DNA of 64,000 nucleotides, from NCBI GenBank assembly GCA_950097015.1, contig CATNEN010000008.1, positions 3,632,501-3,696,500 of the forward strand, written 5' to 3'. This document shows positions 46,301-55,443 of the stretch, piece by piece; positions within the stretch are counted from its first letter, which is position 1, and each line of letters opens with the position of its first letter. The translations under genes were made by a program, and so were the position numbers. The DNA comes from Macrostomum hystrix (Eukaryota > Platyhelminthes > Macrostomidae). The notes under the pieces were generated by a model that was not told where the DNA came from, made no database searches, and saw only the letters and a list, made by a program, of their open reading frames with translations.

Positions 46301-48723
46301 TTTTCTTTAACGACGAGTTGCAGGGGCAAAAAAACGGCTCAGGTAATTATCATTAGCACTTCATTTCCTTATCATGGGATTGTAGCAGTGTCAGAAGGCA
46401 CGCTCCCGCTTTTTCTACATGGGCGATATTTGGGATCTATGAATAGGACGGCTGTCATTTTGGGATCTCGGATGGTTAGGAATGTCAATTTGGGATATTA
46501 GACAGTTAGGGATGTCAATTTGGGATAATAGATAGTAAAGAATGTCAATTTAGGATTTCAGATAGATAGGGATGTCAATTTGGGATTTCAGATAGTTAGG
46601 GATGTCAATTCGGGATTTCAGATAGTTAGAGATATCATTTTGGGATTTCAGATAGTTAGGGATGTCAATTTGGGATTTCAGATAGTTAGGGATGTCAATT
46701 TGGGATCTAAAATTGTCAGGGATGTTATTTTTAGTTGCAATCGATTAATTTTGCAAGGATGCCAAGATGTTCCCATCTCAAAATGTTATTCGCCCAAGCA
46801 GTTCTCAAGCGCCAATGACACTGAACAAGAGAAAAAACCAATCATTAGAGACTAGTTGGAATATATCCGCTTTTAATCCACAGTGGATCATTGCTGAATA
46901 ATCCACAACCCGAACAGTGTCAATAGTTTTTTGTCTCATCAACAGCGATGACCGGAATTCATCAGTCAAAGGATTAGCTGAGTCCAAGATTGAAAAACAT
47001 CCCCCAAAAACGCAGATCCCGTCACTTTAACAAAAGATTTTTCAATCAATGTTTTTTTCACGGTCTTTTAAGCCGCGATCAAAGAAGATGCTGGGACCTC
47101 AGAGTTCTCCAGATCCCAACACTTTGATAATATTGGAGTATGAAAAAAATCTCCCAAATCTTGTTCCTTATTCTCCCGCGGCTAACCCTGTGGGAGTTTT
47201 GTGAAAGATGGGAAAGATTTAGCCACGCTTCACGCTTGGCCAAGTTGGGCGTGTGTCTTCGATTAAAAATCCCCACTTTTCACAGACAATTTTCCCGTGC
47301 ATGTGAGGGGATAATGGATTGGCTAGTTGACAGATGAGTTAGGGAAAATTTGAGTTTATAGCAGACCAAACCGATTGTGCATCTCAGATTCATCTAAGCG
47401 TTCAACCACATAGATGTTTTGTTTATCAGATGTCAAGTATAAACACACACCTGGCATAATTTCAGAAATACGAGTAAGAACAACACCAGATTTTGAAACA
47501 AATTACCGATTCAATAATTTTTCAGTTATATTCACTTTCATTTTCCGACAAATTCTAAATACTCCATTTTTCATGATTCCCAAACTAAAAAATACCAAAA
47601 CTTCATAATCCCAGGACAAAAAAATCTGAAACTTTACAATCCCGAAACTTTATAATCCCCCTAAAAAACTCCCAAAACTTTGTAATCCCAAAACTGAAAA
47701 CCACGAAACTTAATAATCCCCAAAAAGATCCGGAAACTTCATAATCCCCAGAAAAAATCCCACAACTTCACAATCCCGACACTTTATAACTCCCAAAAGT
47801 TTATAATCCCAAAACTTCAAAATCCTAAGTTTTGAAAGGATAAGTGAGGAGAGGAGAGGAGAGGAGAGGAGAGGAGAGGAGAGGAGAGGAGAGGAGAGGA
47901 GAGGAGAGGAGAGGAGAGGAGAGGAGAGGAGAGGAGAGGAGAGGAGAGGAGAGGAGAGGAGAGGAGAGGAGAGGAGAGGCGAGGAGAGGAGAGGAGAGGA
48001 GAGGAGAGGAGAGGAGAGGAGAGTCTCCTCACCAGACTAAAAATCTCAAAACTTCATAATCCCAAGACAAAAAATCCCAAAACTTTATAACTCCCAAAAG
48101 TTTATAATCCCAAATCCCAAGACAAAAATTCCCAAAGCTTCACAATCCCTAAACGGTGAGACATTTAGTCGCTATAATAAATCTCACCTGGAATTCGTGC
48201 AGTCCTCGTACAGCACGTCAAACTCGTCAGGTGCGATAAGCTTGCACCGATTCACGCCAGGTTGAATAGCTCCCAGACCTCGCAGAATCCGCACCTGCTC
48301 AACATTGCACACCACTGGACAGATCTCCAATCGTTTGAGTTTAGTATAGACCGTGTGCAGTCCGCCAACCAGGTGCTTGAGAAACAGCTCGAACGCCTGC
48401 GGCAGGCAGATGAGGTCGCGGGACTCCACACAGAAGGCGGCAATTTTGGCGCCGCGATAATCCAACAGTTTGACTTGATTGTTCTCAGGTATGTTGGGCA
48501 CAGGCACGGAGGTGTTGTAAGTTGGCTTCAGCGATGGCTGATGGTGCACGCTAGACGGCGAAGCGGTCAAAATACTCGGCGAGTCCATTTCTTGGGGCGC
48601 ACAGTTCGACTGGGAATAAGTTCGAAAGTGATTGAAATCTTGGCAGTGAAGTTCCGGGGAAAATCTTGGGAGGGGATTTTTATGCCAGGCCCGCAGCGGC
48701 GACACCCCCAAACTCCCCGACAT
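31893..48723 (-). CDS. dach: Dachshund transcriptional regulator, eight exons recognised
   Basis: Minus-strand exons 48723-48188, 43933-43725, 40331-39920, 39100-39012, 37324-37235, 34876-34577, 32265-32182 and 32080-31958 (or to a stop at 31893-31895) join with matching phases at all seven junctions. Reading to that stop gives 635 aa. The N-terminal Dachbox (about 84-177; [30 protein letters not shown]) is almost identical to the vertebrate Ski/Sno/Dac domain and is followed by RPGRPPKRS. The C-terminal Dachbox coiled coil (about 510-600; [38 protein letters not shown]) is encoded by exons 6-8. Polyproline, polyHis and polyAla linkers lie between. Dach proteins are nuclear cofactors working with Six and Eya proteins in eye, limb and neural development. 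The usual C-terminal end after the coiled coil was not found, so a further exon may lie outside or be lost. Every intron except the 101-nt one holds tandem arrays. Confidence 0.95.
31958..32080 (-). CDS. dach: dachshund exon 8 (Dachbox-C end)
   Basis: Acceptor GTCCCGCAG. It encodes [20 protein letters not shown] and [20 protein letters not shown]. After CAGG a weak donor, GTAACT, is present. If it is not used, the frame continues 20 more codons into the 20-bp array and stops at 31893-31895. Confidence 0.88.
32182..32265 (-). CDS. dach: dachshund exon 7 (Dachbox-C)
   Basis: Acceptor CATTCCAG, donor GTAAGG. It encodes [20 protein letters not shown] and TNERQRR, a coiled-coil segment aligned with the vertebrate FLREREL region. 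Confidence 0.9.
32300..32850. repeat. 17-bp minisatellite, 3' end of dachshund intron 6
   Basis: Units of TCTCCCATTCACAAATA with TGTCCC and TCGCAT variants. It ends about 35 bp from the exon 7 acceptor. The same unit forms the array at 34362-34565 at the other end of this intron. Confidence 0.95.
32851..34361. other. Unique middle of dachshund intron 6
   Basis: No nested gene or exon recognised on either strand. A short GT-rich stretch (TGTGTCTGTGCGTGTGTC) lies near 34096. Confidence 0.45.
34362..34565. repeat. 17-bp minisatellite, 5' end of dachshund intron 6
   Basis: About 12 copies of the TCTCCCATTCACAAATA unit in the same orientation as at 32300-32850. It ends about 12 bp from the exon 6 donor. 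Confidence 0.95.
34577..34876 (-). CDS. dach: dachshund exon 6 (start of Dachbox-C)
   Basis: Acceptor CTTTCAG, donor GTGAGG. An acidic stretch ([14 protein letters not shown]) and an Ala/Gly/Val-rich stretch lead into [18 protein letters not shown], matching the start of the Dachbox-C helix. The exon lies between two unrelated arrays, 15-30 bp away on each side. Confidence 0.9.
34905..35405. repeat. 24-bp minisatellite, dachshund intron 5
   Basis: About 21 copies of a 24-bp unit containing GATTCCAGCTACTGATCCTG, with TAGTGAT and GTTCGAT/GTACGAT variants. It begins about 30 bp from the exon 6 acceptor. Frames stay open on both strands because 24 is a multiple of three. Confidence 0.96.
35406..36369. 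other. Unique part of dachshund intron 5
   Basis: No exon recognised. Confidence 0.4.
36370..37160. repeat. 17-bp minisatellite, dachshund intron 5
   Basis: Units of TAAGAATTTGGGATTTC, more diverged at both ends. The core TTGGGATTTC is shared with arrays in introns 1 and 2. Confidence 0.93.
37235..37324 (-). CDS. dach: dachshund exon 5
   Basis: Acceptor GCATTTTCAG, donor GTGAGT. In phase it reads [20 protein letters not shown] and GSSGGSP. Another open frame here would give a helix-like peptide ([15 protein letters not shown]), but its phase does not fit exons 4 and 6. Confidence 0.7.
37793..38892. repeat. 16-bp minisatellite, dachshund intron 4
   Basis: Copies of TCTCCCATCTCTTATC. Marker variants (CATATCTCTCCCATATC, CACACATCTCGATCTC) recur in the same order near 38170-38280, 38590-38700 and 38770-38870, showing block duplication. 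Confidence 0.95.
39012..39100 (-). CDS. dach: dachshund exon 4
   Basis: Acceptor CAATTTTCAG, donor GTGAGG. It encodes SDGGSP, a polyAla run of 13, then [11 protein letters not shown]. It is short and low in complexity; the main support is phase agreement on both sides. Confidence 0.75.
39543..39905. repeat. 15-bp minisatellite, dachshund intron 3
   Basis: Units of CCCTAGATCCCATCT, with CCCAAGAT and ACCAAAAT variants. The last unit (CTGCCTGGATGCCACT) runs to within about 15 bp of the exon 3 donor. Confidence 0.94.
39920..40331 (-). CDS. dach: dachshund exon 3
   Basis: Acceptor CCCACAG, donor GTGAGC. It encodes [17 protein letters not shown], a Tyr/Pro stretch, HHHHH, a run of about 17 prolines, polyAla and [17 protein letters not shown]. 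This is the disordered linker between the Dachboxes. The donor lies about 15 bp from a 15-bp array. Confidence 0.88.
40405..42490. repeat. 21-bp minisatellite, dachshund intron 2
   Basis: About 99 copies of a 21-bp unit (GATTGGGATTTCAAGCTATTC). The unit is variable at three sites: CGATT/CAATT/CCATT/CAACT, GCTATTC/GCTTTTC/GACATTC, and rare TTTTAAG. A 22-bp variant CAAATTGCGATTTC marks near 40860, 42055, 42205 and 42355. The array begins 70 bp from the exon 3 acceptor. Confidence 0.96.
42491..43724. other. Unique 5' part of dachshund intron 2
   Basis: No exon recognised. It contains short CAG runs near 42990 and a (CTG)n run at about 43332-43364. Confidence 0.4.
43725..43933 (-). CDS. dach: dachshund exon 2
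   Basis: Acceptor TTTACAG, donor GTAAGT. It begins [10 protein letters not shown], the stretch that directly follows Dachbox-N in other Dach proteins. Gly and Ala homopolymers follow, with KRSRFDN between them. Phases 2 in and 1 out fit exons 1 and 3. Confidence 0.9.
43934..45754. other. Unique 3' part of dachshund intron 1
   Basis: No nested gene recognised. CCAAT motifs (AGCCAATCAGAG near 44053, CACCAATCTG near 44112) and ATATATAG near 44037 lie just upstream of exon 2 but on the opposite strand sense, so an internal promoter is not supported. Confidence 0.4.
45755..45870. repeat. 20-bp short array, dachshund intron 1
   Basis: About five copies of GTAGAGGGGTAGAATGTGTA/GGA. Confidence 0.9.
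46435..46725. repeat. 30-bp minisatellite, dachshund intron 1
   Basis: About nine copies of a 30-bp unit containing GGGATTTCAGATAGTTAGGG followed by ATGTCAATTT. It carries the TTGGGATTTC core also found in introns 2 and 5. Confidence 0.9.
47585..48150. repeat. Degenerate AATCCCAAAACTT array split by a (GGAGA)n array
   Basis: Diverged units of AATCCCAAAACTTCATAATC on both sides of a nearly pure GGAGA pentamer array at about 47847-48024. Identical flanking units on each side suggest that the pentamer expanded inside an older array. It ends about 40 bp from the exon 1 donor. Confidence 0.88.
48188..48723 (-). CDS. dach: dachshund exon 1 (Dachbox-N)
   Basis: Runs from ATG at 48723 to donor GTGAGA. 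It encodes residues 1-178 plus two bases: a Ser/Pro-rich leader, then the DNA-contacting winged-helix-like Dachbox-N. A second in-frame ATG (MDSPS) lies 45 codons in, so the true start is not certain. The first ATG is chosen because the frame is open and CCAAT and GC-box motifs lie 160-240 bp upstream. Confidence 0.93.
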
Positions 48724-48884
48724 GGCCAGTGGGAAGAGAAGAATGGGAAGACAGAAAGAGAAGTAAGACAGAGAGACAGAGAGTCGGAATCACACATCTG
48801 TCTGTCTGTCTCTGAGTTTCTCTCTCTGCCTGGGTTGGGCAAAAGCCAACGGGGAACAAGATGTGTTGGGCCCCGGCTGTGCTC

Positions 48885-48965
48885 TCATTGGCCAGAGAAA
48901 ATCTGGAGCGGGGTAAGAGCAGGCGGAGGGTGGGGTGGGGCGGCTGCGGATTCTGTTATTGGACG
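48885..48965 (-). promoter_or_regulatory. Probable dachshund promoter region
   Basis: Read leftwards: CCAAT at 48962-48958, a GC-box-like tract (GCCGCCCCACCCCACCC, 48944-48921 region) and a second CCAAT at 48891-48887, 160-240 bp upstream of the first ATG. No TATA box is evident. The call rests on motif clustering only. Confidence 0.4.
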
Positions 48966-49081
48966 TGGTATTCAATTTCAGCATTTCAGAATTTCAGCAA
49001 TTTAACCGACTTGAAACTAAGGCCGGTTATTGACCCAAAGTTCAAAAAAAGCTGGGGAAAATTTTACAAAACTCTCCCTTG

Positions 49082-49740
49082 TCACCAGCTCTCATCCCAC
49101 TCTCTCCCCTGTCTCACCAGCTCTCATCCCACTCTCTCCCCTGTCTCACCAGCTCTCATCCCACTCTCTCCCCTGTCTCACCAGCTCTCATCTCACTCTC
49201 TCCCCTGTCTCACCAGCTCTCATCCCACTCTCTCCCCTGTCTCACCAGCTCTCATCCCACTCTCTCCCCTGTCTCACCAGCTCTCATCTCACTCTCTCCC
49301 CTGTCTCACCAGCTCTCATCTCACTCTCTCCCCTGTCTCACCAGCTCTCATCTCACTCTCCCCTGTCTCACCAGCTCTTATCTCACTCTCTCCCTTCTCT
49401 CACCAGCTCTCATCCCACTCACTCCCTTCTCTCACTAGCTCTCATCTCACTCACTCCCCTGTCTCACCAGCTCTCATCTCACTCTCCCCTGTCTCACCAG
49501 CTCTTATCTCACTCTCTCCCTTCTCTCACCAGCTCTCATCCCACTCACTCCCTTCTCTCACCAGCTCTCATCTCACTCACTCCCCTGTCTCACCAGCTCT
49601 CATCTCACTCTATCCCTTCTCTCACCAGCTCTCATCTCACTCTCTCCCCTGTCTCACCAGCTCTCATCTCACTCTCACCCTGTCTCATCAGCTCTTATCT
49701 CTCTGTATCCCTTATCTCACAATCAGCAATCTCTCACCCC
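49082..49740. repeat. 32-bp minisatellite
   Basis: About 20 copies of a 32-bp unit containing CTCTCCCCTGTCTCACCAGC followed by TCTCATCCCA. Shorter and variant units appear after 49350. Confidence 0.95.
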
Positions 49741-49744
49741 ACTC

Positions 49745-50395
49745 TCTCACATGTCTTTCATCTCACAATATCTCATATTACAATCTCTCATCTCAAAATC
49801 TCTCATCTCACAATCTCTCATCTCACAATCTCTCATCTCATAATTTCTCATCTCATAATTTCTCATCTCACAATCTCTCATCTCACAATCTCTCATCTCA
49901 CAATCTCTCATCTCACAATCTCTCATCTCACAATCTCTCATCTCACAATCTCTCATCTCACAATCTCTCATCTCACCATCTCTCATCTCACAATCTCTCA
50001 TCTCACAATCTCTCATCTCACAATCTCTCATCTCACAATCTCTCATCTCACAATCTCTCATCTCACAATCTCTCATCTCATAATTTCTCATGTCATAATC
50101 TCTCATCTCACAATCTCTCATCTCACAATCTCTCATCTCACAATCTCTCATCTCACAATCTCTCATCTCACAATCTCTCATCTCATAATCTCTCATCTCA
50201 CAATCTCTCATCTCACCATCTCTCATCTCACAATCTCTCATCTCATAATTTCTCACCCCACAATCACTCATCTCACAATCTCTCATCTCATAATTTCTCA
50301 CCCCACAATCTCTCATCTCACAATCTCTTATCTCACAATCTCTCATCTCACAATCTATCACCCCATAATCTCTCACCACACAATCTCTCATCTCT
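49745..50395. repeat. 15-bp minisatellite
   Basis: About 42 copies of CTCATCTCACAATCT, with CATAATT and CCCCACAAT variants. It continues directly from the 32-bp array and shares TCTCATCTCA with it. Confidence 0.96.
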
Positions 50396-51376
50396 TAGAA
50401 TTGAGAAACTTTAGAAAATGAATCGTTTAAACAAAACAGAAAACCAATAAATGTAGCCTAAATTCCCACGCCAATTTTTAACAAAGTTAATTTAATTAAT
50501 AGAATTTACGGACGCAGTTGCTAAAGTTCTCACGAAAATCGGTTAATTTTCGAGTCCAGATGAGAATTAAAAAAAACAAATGGTTCGCCCGAAAGAATTG
50601 AAATTAACAATTGTAGACAAAATGTTCTTTCAGGCCAACTATGGCTACATTTACTCCAGAAAAAGTCAAATTCATCAATTTAAAAACTGAGAATAGTAAT
50701 TTTCTAAGAAACAAAACCGATTTTTTATCTCCATTCATGAGTTTCTGTTCATGATTTAATTAATTGTGCCAATAAGAATGAGAAGCTATGAGGATTGAAC
50801 TGCTTTATGCGCATCCATTTAGCATCCATGCGAAAGCTGGCAATGCGGATTTCATGGAAAGCTAATAGAAGTATGTTTGCAAAAAAACGAAAAAGAAGCA
50901 AAACAGCATTTTGGATACAATTTACAAGTGACTCAAATTTGCATTTCAATCAGTTTCAGGTACCAATTTTTGTTATAAAGACTCAATTCGTTCCGTTGCT
51001 CGACCGAGCAGGAAAAAAACTAGGAAAGCAGAAATTCACTTTGAGCTGCCATCGCTAGCGTCCAGCATTATGAATTAATAATAAATTTTTGTTTGAAACT
51101 GCGCATATTATTTAACTAGAACAAAACATTTTCGAACTGAAGTCATCTGATTTAGTAATTACCAGCAACTTTTATTCAAAAATATTAAAATGTTGCTCAA
51201 ATTATTTCAAACGCACTCTCGGTCTCACCTTTGCGCACAATTCGTTGTCGAATTTAATCAAAAAAATACTTTCGATGTAAATTTGATGTTGCTATAAAGA
51301 GTGTTTTTCGGGAAACAGATTCCAGTTAAACACAGTTAGGTCGTGTACGTTGTGTGTTGACTGGAAAACTCGTCTT
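50396..51376. other. Unassigned AT-rich DNA
   Basis: No supported exon or RNA gene. Confidence 0.4.
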
Positions 51377-51678
51377 CTCTCCTCTCCTCTCCTCTCCTCT
51401 CCTCTCCTCTCCTCTCCTCTCCTCTCCTCTCCTCTCCTCTCCTCTCCTCTCCTCTCCTCTCCTCTCCTCTCCTCTCCTCTTCTCTGCTCTCCTCTCCTCT
51501 CCTCTCCTCTCCTCTCCTCTCCTCTCCTCTCCTCTCCTCTCCTCTCCTCTCCTCTCCTCTCCTCTCCTCTCCTCTCCTCTCCTCTCCTCTCCTCTCCTCT
51601 CCTCTCCTCTCCTCTCCTCTCCTCTCCTCTCCTCTCCTCTCCTCTCCTCTCCTCTCCTCTCCTCTCCTCTCCTCTCCT
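51377..51678. repeat. (TCCTC)n pentanucleotide array
   Basis: About 60 almost perfect copies, with one interruption near 51480 (TTCTCTGCTC). It is pure pyrimidine on the + strand and complementary to the GGAGA array at 47847-48024. Confidence 0.97.
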
Positions 51679-52446
51679 TGAGTTCCCCTTCCAGCATTCG
51701 CTTATTGTGTTGTTTGATTCATATTTCTCCCAACTTCAGCATTTTTCCTTTGTGTTAAGTTGGTGTTTCGCTAAAAAATTAAATAAAGAACTTTCACGCA
51801 GCAATATAAAATCAAACGTATAACTAAAGTTGACAAGCCTGTTGCTAAATGCCAACTATAACGAGAGTAAAGTGAAATCAGCCAGCATTAAAAAATCCCC
51901 TTTTCATCTTTTATCCAACTAGGCATGAAAAAGTTTATGAAGCCAGATTCGAATCAGTTTTAAATGATCGAGTCAATGCTAAACAGTGAGCCATGAGGCA
52001 CTCTTTGATCAGCGCTTTGGTTCTCGGTTGACTGACAAACACAAGCAACACAGCTATAAACTGCTAGATTTGAAAGACATCACAACTTGGACATCCATTT
52101 CCTGCGCCGCTTCGAGTCATCAATCAAAACCTGCTGCCACATCGCGGCGAGTAATCAGCAAAAGAAATCTGCTTTCCAATTTTTAGCCAAAAGCAGCAAA
52201 ATTTTCTTCTCTCATTAATGTTGTTTTCTGCTACTTTGGTAATCCGATATCTTTTAAGGAGAGAAAATTCGTTGTCCCCACCCCAACAAAGAAGGTGGAT
52301 TCGGCTGAGCTGTTCAATTTAAAATCAAAATGCATTTTTTGAATAGGCAATGATCCTAGCTTCCTACTGCCTCGCAGATAGTAGTATGTTAGAAGTATAG
52401 CGGCAGTGATTTACCGTTTTGGATGTAAACATTTTTTTAAGACACT
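51679..52446. other. Unassigned unique DNA
   Basis: No supported gene on either strand. Confidence 0.4.
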
Positions 52447-53300
52447 CACTGCTTCAGGCCCTCATAAACTAACTGCTTCAGGCCCTCATAAACTAACTGC
52501 TTCAGGCCCTCATAAACTAACTGCTTCAGGCCCTCATAAACTAACTGCTTCAGGCCCTCATAAACTAACTGCCTCAGGCCCTCATAAACTAACTGCTTCA
52601 GGCCCTCATAAACTAACTGCCTCAGGCCCTCATAAACTAACTGCTTCAGGCCCTCATAAACTAGCTGCCTCAGGCCCTCATAAGCTAACTGCTTCAGGCC
52701 CTCATAAACTAACTGCCTCAGGCCCTCATAAGCTAACTGCTTCAGGTCCTCATAAACTAGCTGCCTCAGGCCCTCATAAACTAGCTGCCTCAGGCCCTCA
52801 TAAACTAACTGCCTCAGGCCCTCATAAGCTAACTGCTTCAGGCCCTCATAAACTAGCTGCCTCAGGCCCTCATAAGCTAACTGCTTCAGGCCCTCATAAA
52901 CTAACTGCTTCAGGCCCTCATAAACTAACTGCTTCAGGCCCTCATAAACTAACTGCCTCAGGCCCTCATAAGCTAACTGCTTCAGGCCCTCATAAACTAA
53001 CTGCTTCAGGCCCTCATAAACTAACTGCCTCAGCCATCAAACACTAACTGCCTCAGGCCCTCATAAACTAACTGCCTCAGGCCCTCATAAACTAACTGCC
53101 TCAGGCCCTCATAAGCTAACTGCTTCAGGCCCTCATAAACTAGCTGCCTCAGGCCCTCATAAGCTAACTGCTTCAGGCCCTCATAAACTAACTGCTTCAG
53201 GCCCTCATAAACTAACTGCTTCAGGCCCTCATAAACTAACTGCCTCAGGCCATCAAACACTAACTGCCTCAGGCCCTCATAAACTAACTTCTTCAGGCCC
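52447..53300. repeat. 24-bp minisatellite, left part
   Basis: About 35 copies of a 24-bp unit (ACTGCTTCAGGCCCTCATAA and ACTA), alternating GCTTC/GCCTC and AAACT/AAGCT. The variant CAGCCATCAAACACT occurs near 53033 and 53250, marking a block duplication of about 217 bp. It is interrupted by a retrotransposon. Confidence 0.96.
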
Positions 53301-54833
53301 TATATATATATATAGACGCAAAAAGTTAGATAGCTTTTGCGCGCACGCGCTCGCAGAACAGTCGGGAGGGGCAGGCCATGGCGGACTGGGGATCAAGTCC
53401 GATAGCCTGCAAGTCAGCCAACAGAGTGGTAATTAGCGTCACAGTTCTTCCTTGGCCGCGGCGCAGCCGCTCGGTCGGTTGGTGCAGGAGGACCAGCGCA
53501 AGCGGGTTTCGCTCGCCGCGACCGTGGCTCCTCAGACAGTGGCCCAGCAGCATCTGGCGGCGCCGGCGCAGGGTGACGCTCAGGGCTGGGACGCCGGCGC
53601 GAACCATCAGGTCTCTGGACGGCAGCCTCTCCGGGTAGTGCACGCCCAGGGCGTGGCGCAGCAGGGACCTGTATAGCGCGTCCAGGGTTTTCTCTCGCGT
53701 GGCGGTCATCGGCACTGCTTCCATGCCGTACAGAAGGATAGGCTCAACGGCAGCGCGGAAGAGGCGCACCTTCAGGCTGTCTCTTGCAGCAGAGTTGAAG
53801 ACGTTCCTGAGAAGGTGCGCCGCACGCCAGGCCTGATTCCTTCTGTCGGAGACGATGGAGTCGGGACTCATCACCAGGGAGCCGAGGTACCGAAAGTCCT
53901 CGCACACCGCGATGGCGTCTCCGTTGGGCAGATCTAGTGCCGGGGCGGTATCAGTGCCCACGTGCAGCACTTCTGTCTTCAGTGCGTTGATCATCAGTCC
54001 AACCCGAGCGCCCTCCTCGCAGAGTCTTATGAGAGCGCGTTGGGCAGCAGCTGGATCGCGACAGAGGAGTGCGATGTCGTCGGCATACGCAAGAGCCGGC
54101 AGCGGGACTGCAGGGTGTCGGGAGCTTCGACGTGGGACTAGCACATAGCCGTCGTCATCATGGAGAGACCGGCGCAGCACGTAGTCCACGACCATGATGA
54201 AAAGCAGAGGAGCCAGCGTGTCGCCCTGAAGGACGCCAGAGCTTGTGCTGAACTCATCAGTGGGGCCGTCGCTCGACTGAACAAATGCCCTGGAATCGCT
54301 GTACAGATCCATCACCGCAGCCACCAGTGCAGGGGGGACGCCGTAGTAGGACAGCAGCCATGCAATCGCTAGCCTGGCCACCGAGTCAAAAGCCTTCCGG
54401 AAATCCACGAAGACAATCGACACGGAGCGCAGGCGGGTCTTGCAGGCCTCAATGATTGAGCGGATGGTTGCAACCTGCTCAGTGGTGGACCTGCCTGGCC
54501 GAAAACCGCTCTGGAGACTCAGCAGCAGTGGGTTGAGACCTGGCAGGAGGCGGTTGCGCAGCACAGCATTCAGCAACTTTGCCGTGGTACATTCCAGCGC
54601 AATGCCACGCTGGTTGTCCAGGCTTGTAGAAGCCCCCTTCTTCGGGATGGAAACGATCTTGGAGGTGCGCCATTGTGGGGGCGCGCAGGCGGCCGCGTCG
54701 CCTCCAAGACTGCAGTGCTTGTTCAGCACCTCGGTGATGGCGGGGGTCAGCTCTGGTAGCTTCAGGACCCTGGGAGGAATCGTATCCACCCCAGCAGCGG
54801 CGTCGGCACGCATGGTCCTCAGAGCCCGGCCAA
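53301..54833 (-). mobile_element. 5'-truncated non-LTR retrotransposon inside the 24-bp array
   Basis: The insert is bounded on both sides by the same 24-bp array. On its left is a short (TA)n run, the element's 3' end, preceded by only about 25 nt after the stop codon. On its right the coding frame begins straight at the array junction, with no endonuclease domain, as expected after incomplete reverse transcription. Target-site duplications cannot be resolved because both flanks are repeat. Confidence 0.85.
53326..54813 (-). CDS. Reverse transcriptase domain of the truncated retrotransposon
   Basis: 495 codons from the first ATG; the frame is open a further seven codons to the array junction, so this ATG is only an internal Met. 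Reverse transcriptase motifs are in order: IVSIPKKG with DNQRGIALE (block near 53-74), QSGFRPGRST (101-110), VFVDFRKAFDS with the first catalytic Asp (134-144), GVLQGDTLAPLLF (193-205), LAYADDIALL with the catalytic DD pair (241-250), and FRYLGS. An arginine-rich C-terminal region follows. The order and the microsatellite tail suggest a clade near RTE/CR1, but this is tentative. No stop or frameshift is seen, so the copy is young, but without an endonuclease or 5' end it cannot be an autonomous element. Confidence 0.9.
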   Translation of the reverse strand: MRADAAAGVDTIPPRVLKLPELTPAITEVLNKHCSLGGDAAACAPPQWRTSKIVSIPKKGASTSLDNQRGIALECTTAKLLNAVLRNRLLPGLNPLLLSLQSGFRPGRSTTEQVATIRSIIEACKTRLRSVSIVFVDFRKAFDSVARLAIAWLLSYYGVPPALVAAVMDLYSDSRAFVQSSDGPTDEFSTSSGVLQGDTLAPLLFIMVVDYVLRRSLHDDDGYVLVPRRSSRHPAVPLPALAYADDIALLCRDPAAAQRALIRLCEEGARVGLMINALKTEVLHVGTDTAPALDLPNGDAIAVCEDFRYLGSLVMSPDSIVSDRRNQAWRAAHLLRNVFNSAARDSLKVRLFRAAVEPILLYGMEAVPMTATREKTLDALYRSLLRHALGVHYPERLPSRDLMVRAGVPALSVTLRRRRQMLLGHCLRSHGRGERNPLALVLLHQPTERLRRGQGRTVTLITTLLADLQAIGLDPQSAMACPSRLFCERVRAKAI

Positions 54834-54905
54834 CATAAACTAACTTCAGGCCCTCATAAACTAACTGCTTCAGGCCCTCATAAACTAACTGCTTCAGGCC
54901 CTCAT
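54834..54905. repeat. 24-bp minisatellite, right part
   Basis: Three copies of the unit seen at 52447-53300, the first with a 3-bp deletion (AACTAACTTCAGG). It is the continuation of the interrupted array. Confidence 0.92.
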
Positions 54906-55443
54906 TCCTAAAGGGCCCTGAAGGCCCGGAAGTAAGGTAGACTACTTCCTAAATCTCATCAGTGTCGGATGATGTCGCCTCATGTCCTGCAACCGTTCAG
55001 GTAAAAAAGCATAGAAAAATGCAAAAAAGGTTGTGAGTGACAAAAATAAACATCAAACGGTTTTCGTTTATTGACAACGCGAATACTAGCCGACCTCCAG
55101 TCACAAGGAGATTTTATCGACAATATGAAATTTCAGAATCTCTCCGTGAAAACATATTCAGAAACACAGATACATTCAGTTCCATACATTGCAAAACTGT
55201 TAAACGCATTCAGAAATGCACAAAAAACTGTTTCTAACTGAAGCTTTTACTTTTAAGAAACATCGTAGGCCGAAGTCTGAATAATTTGATTTAGCAAATT
55301 AGCAAAGCACTTTCATTCACCAATTTTGAGTTCATGCTACAAAATTATAGTAGGAAAACGAAAAACTAAATAACGCGGGACGTTTGGCAACAAATAGACA
55401 ATTGGACATATCTGAATCTAAAATACATAATGTACAGTCTTCA
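54906..55443. other. 3' flank of BiP
   Basis: No gene found. On the minus strand an AATAAA at 55072-55067, about 370 nt after the BiP stop codon, is the best poly(A) signal candidate. Confidence 0.4.
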
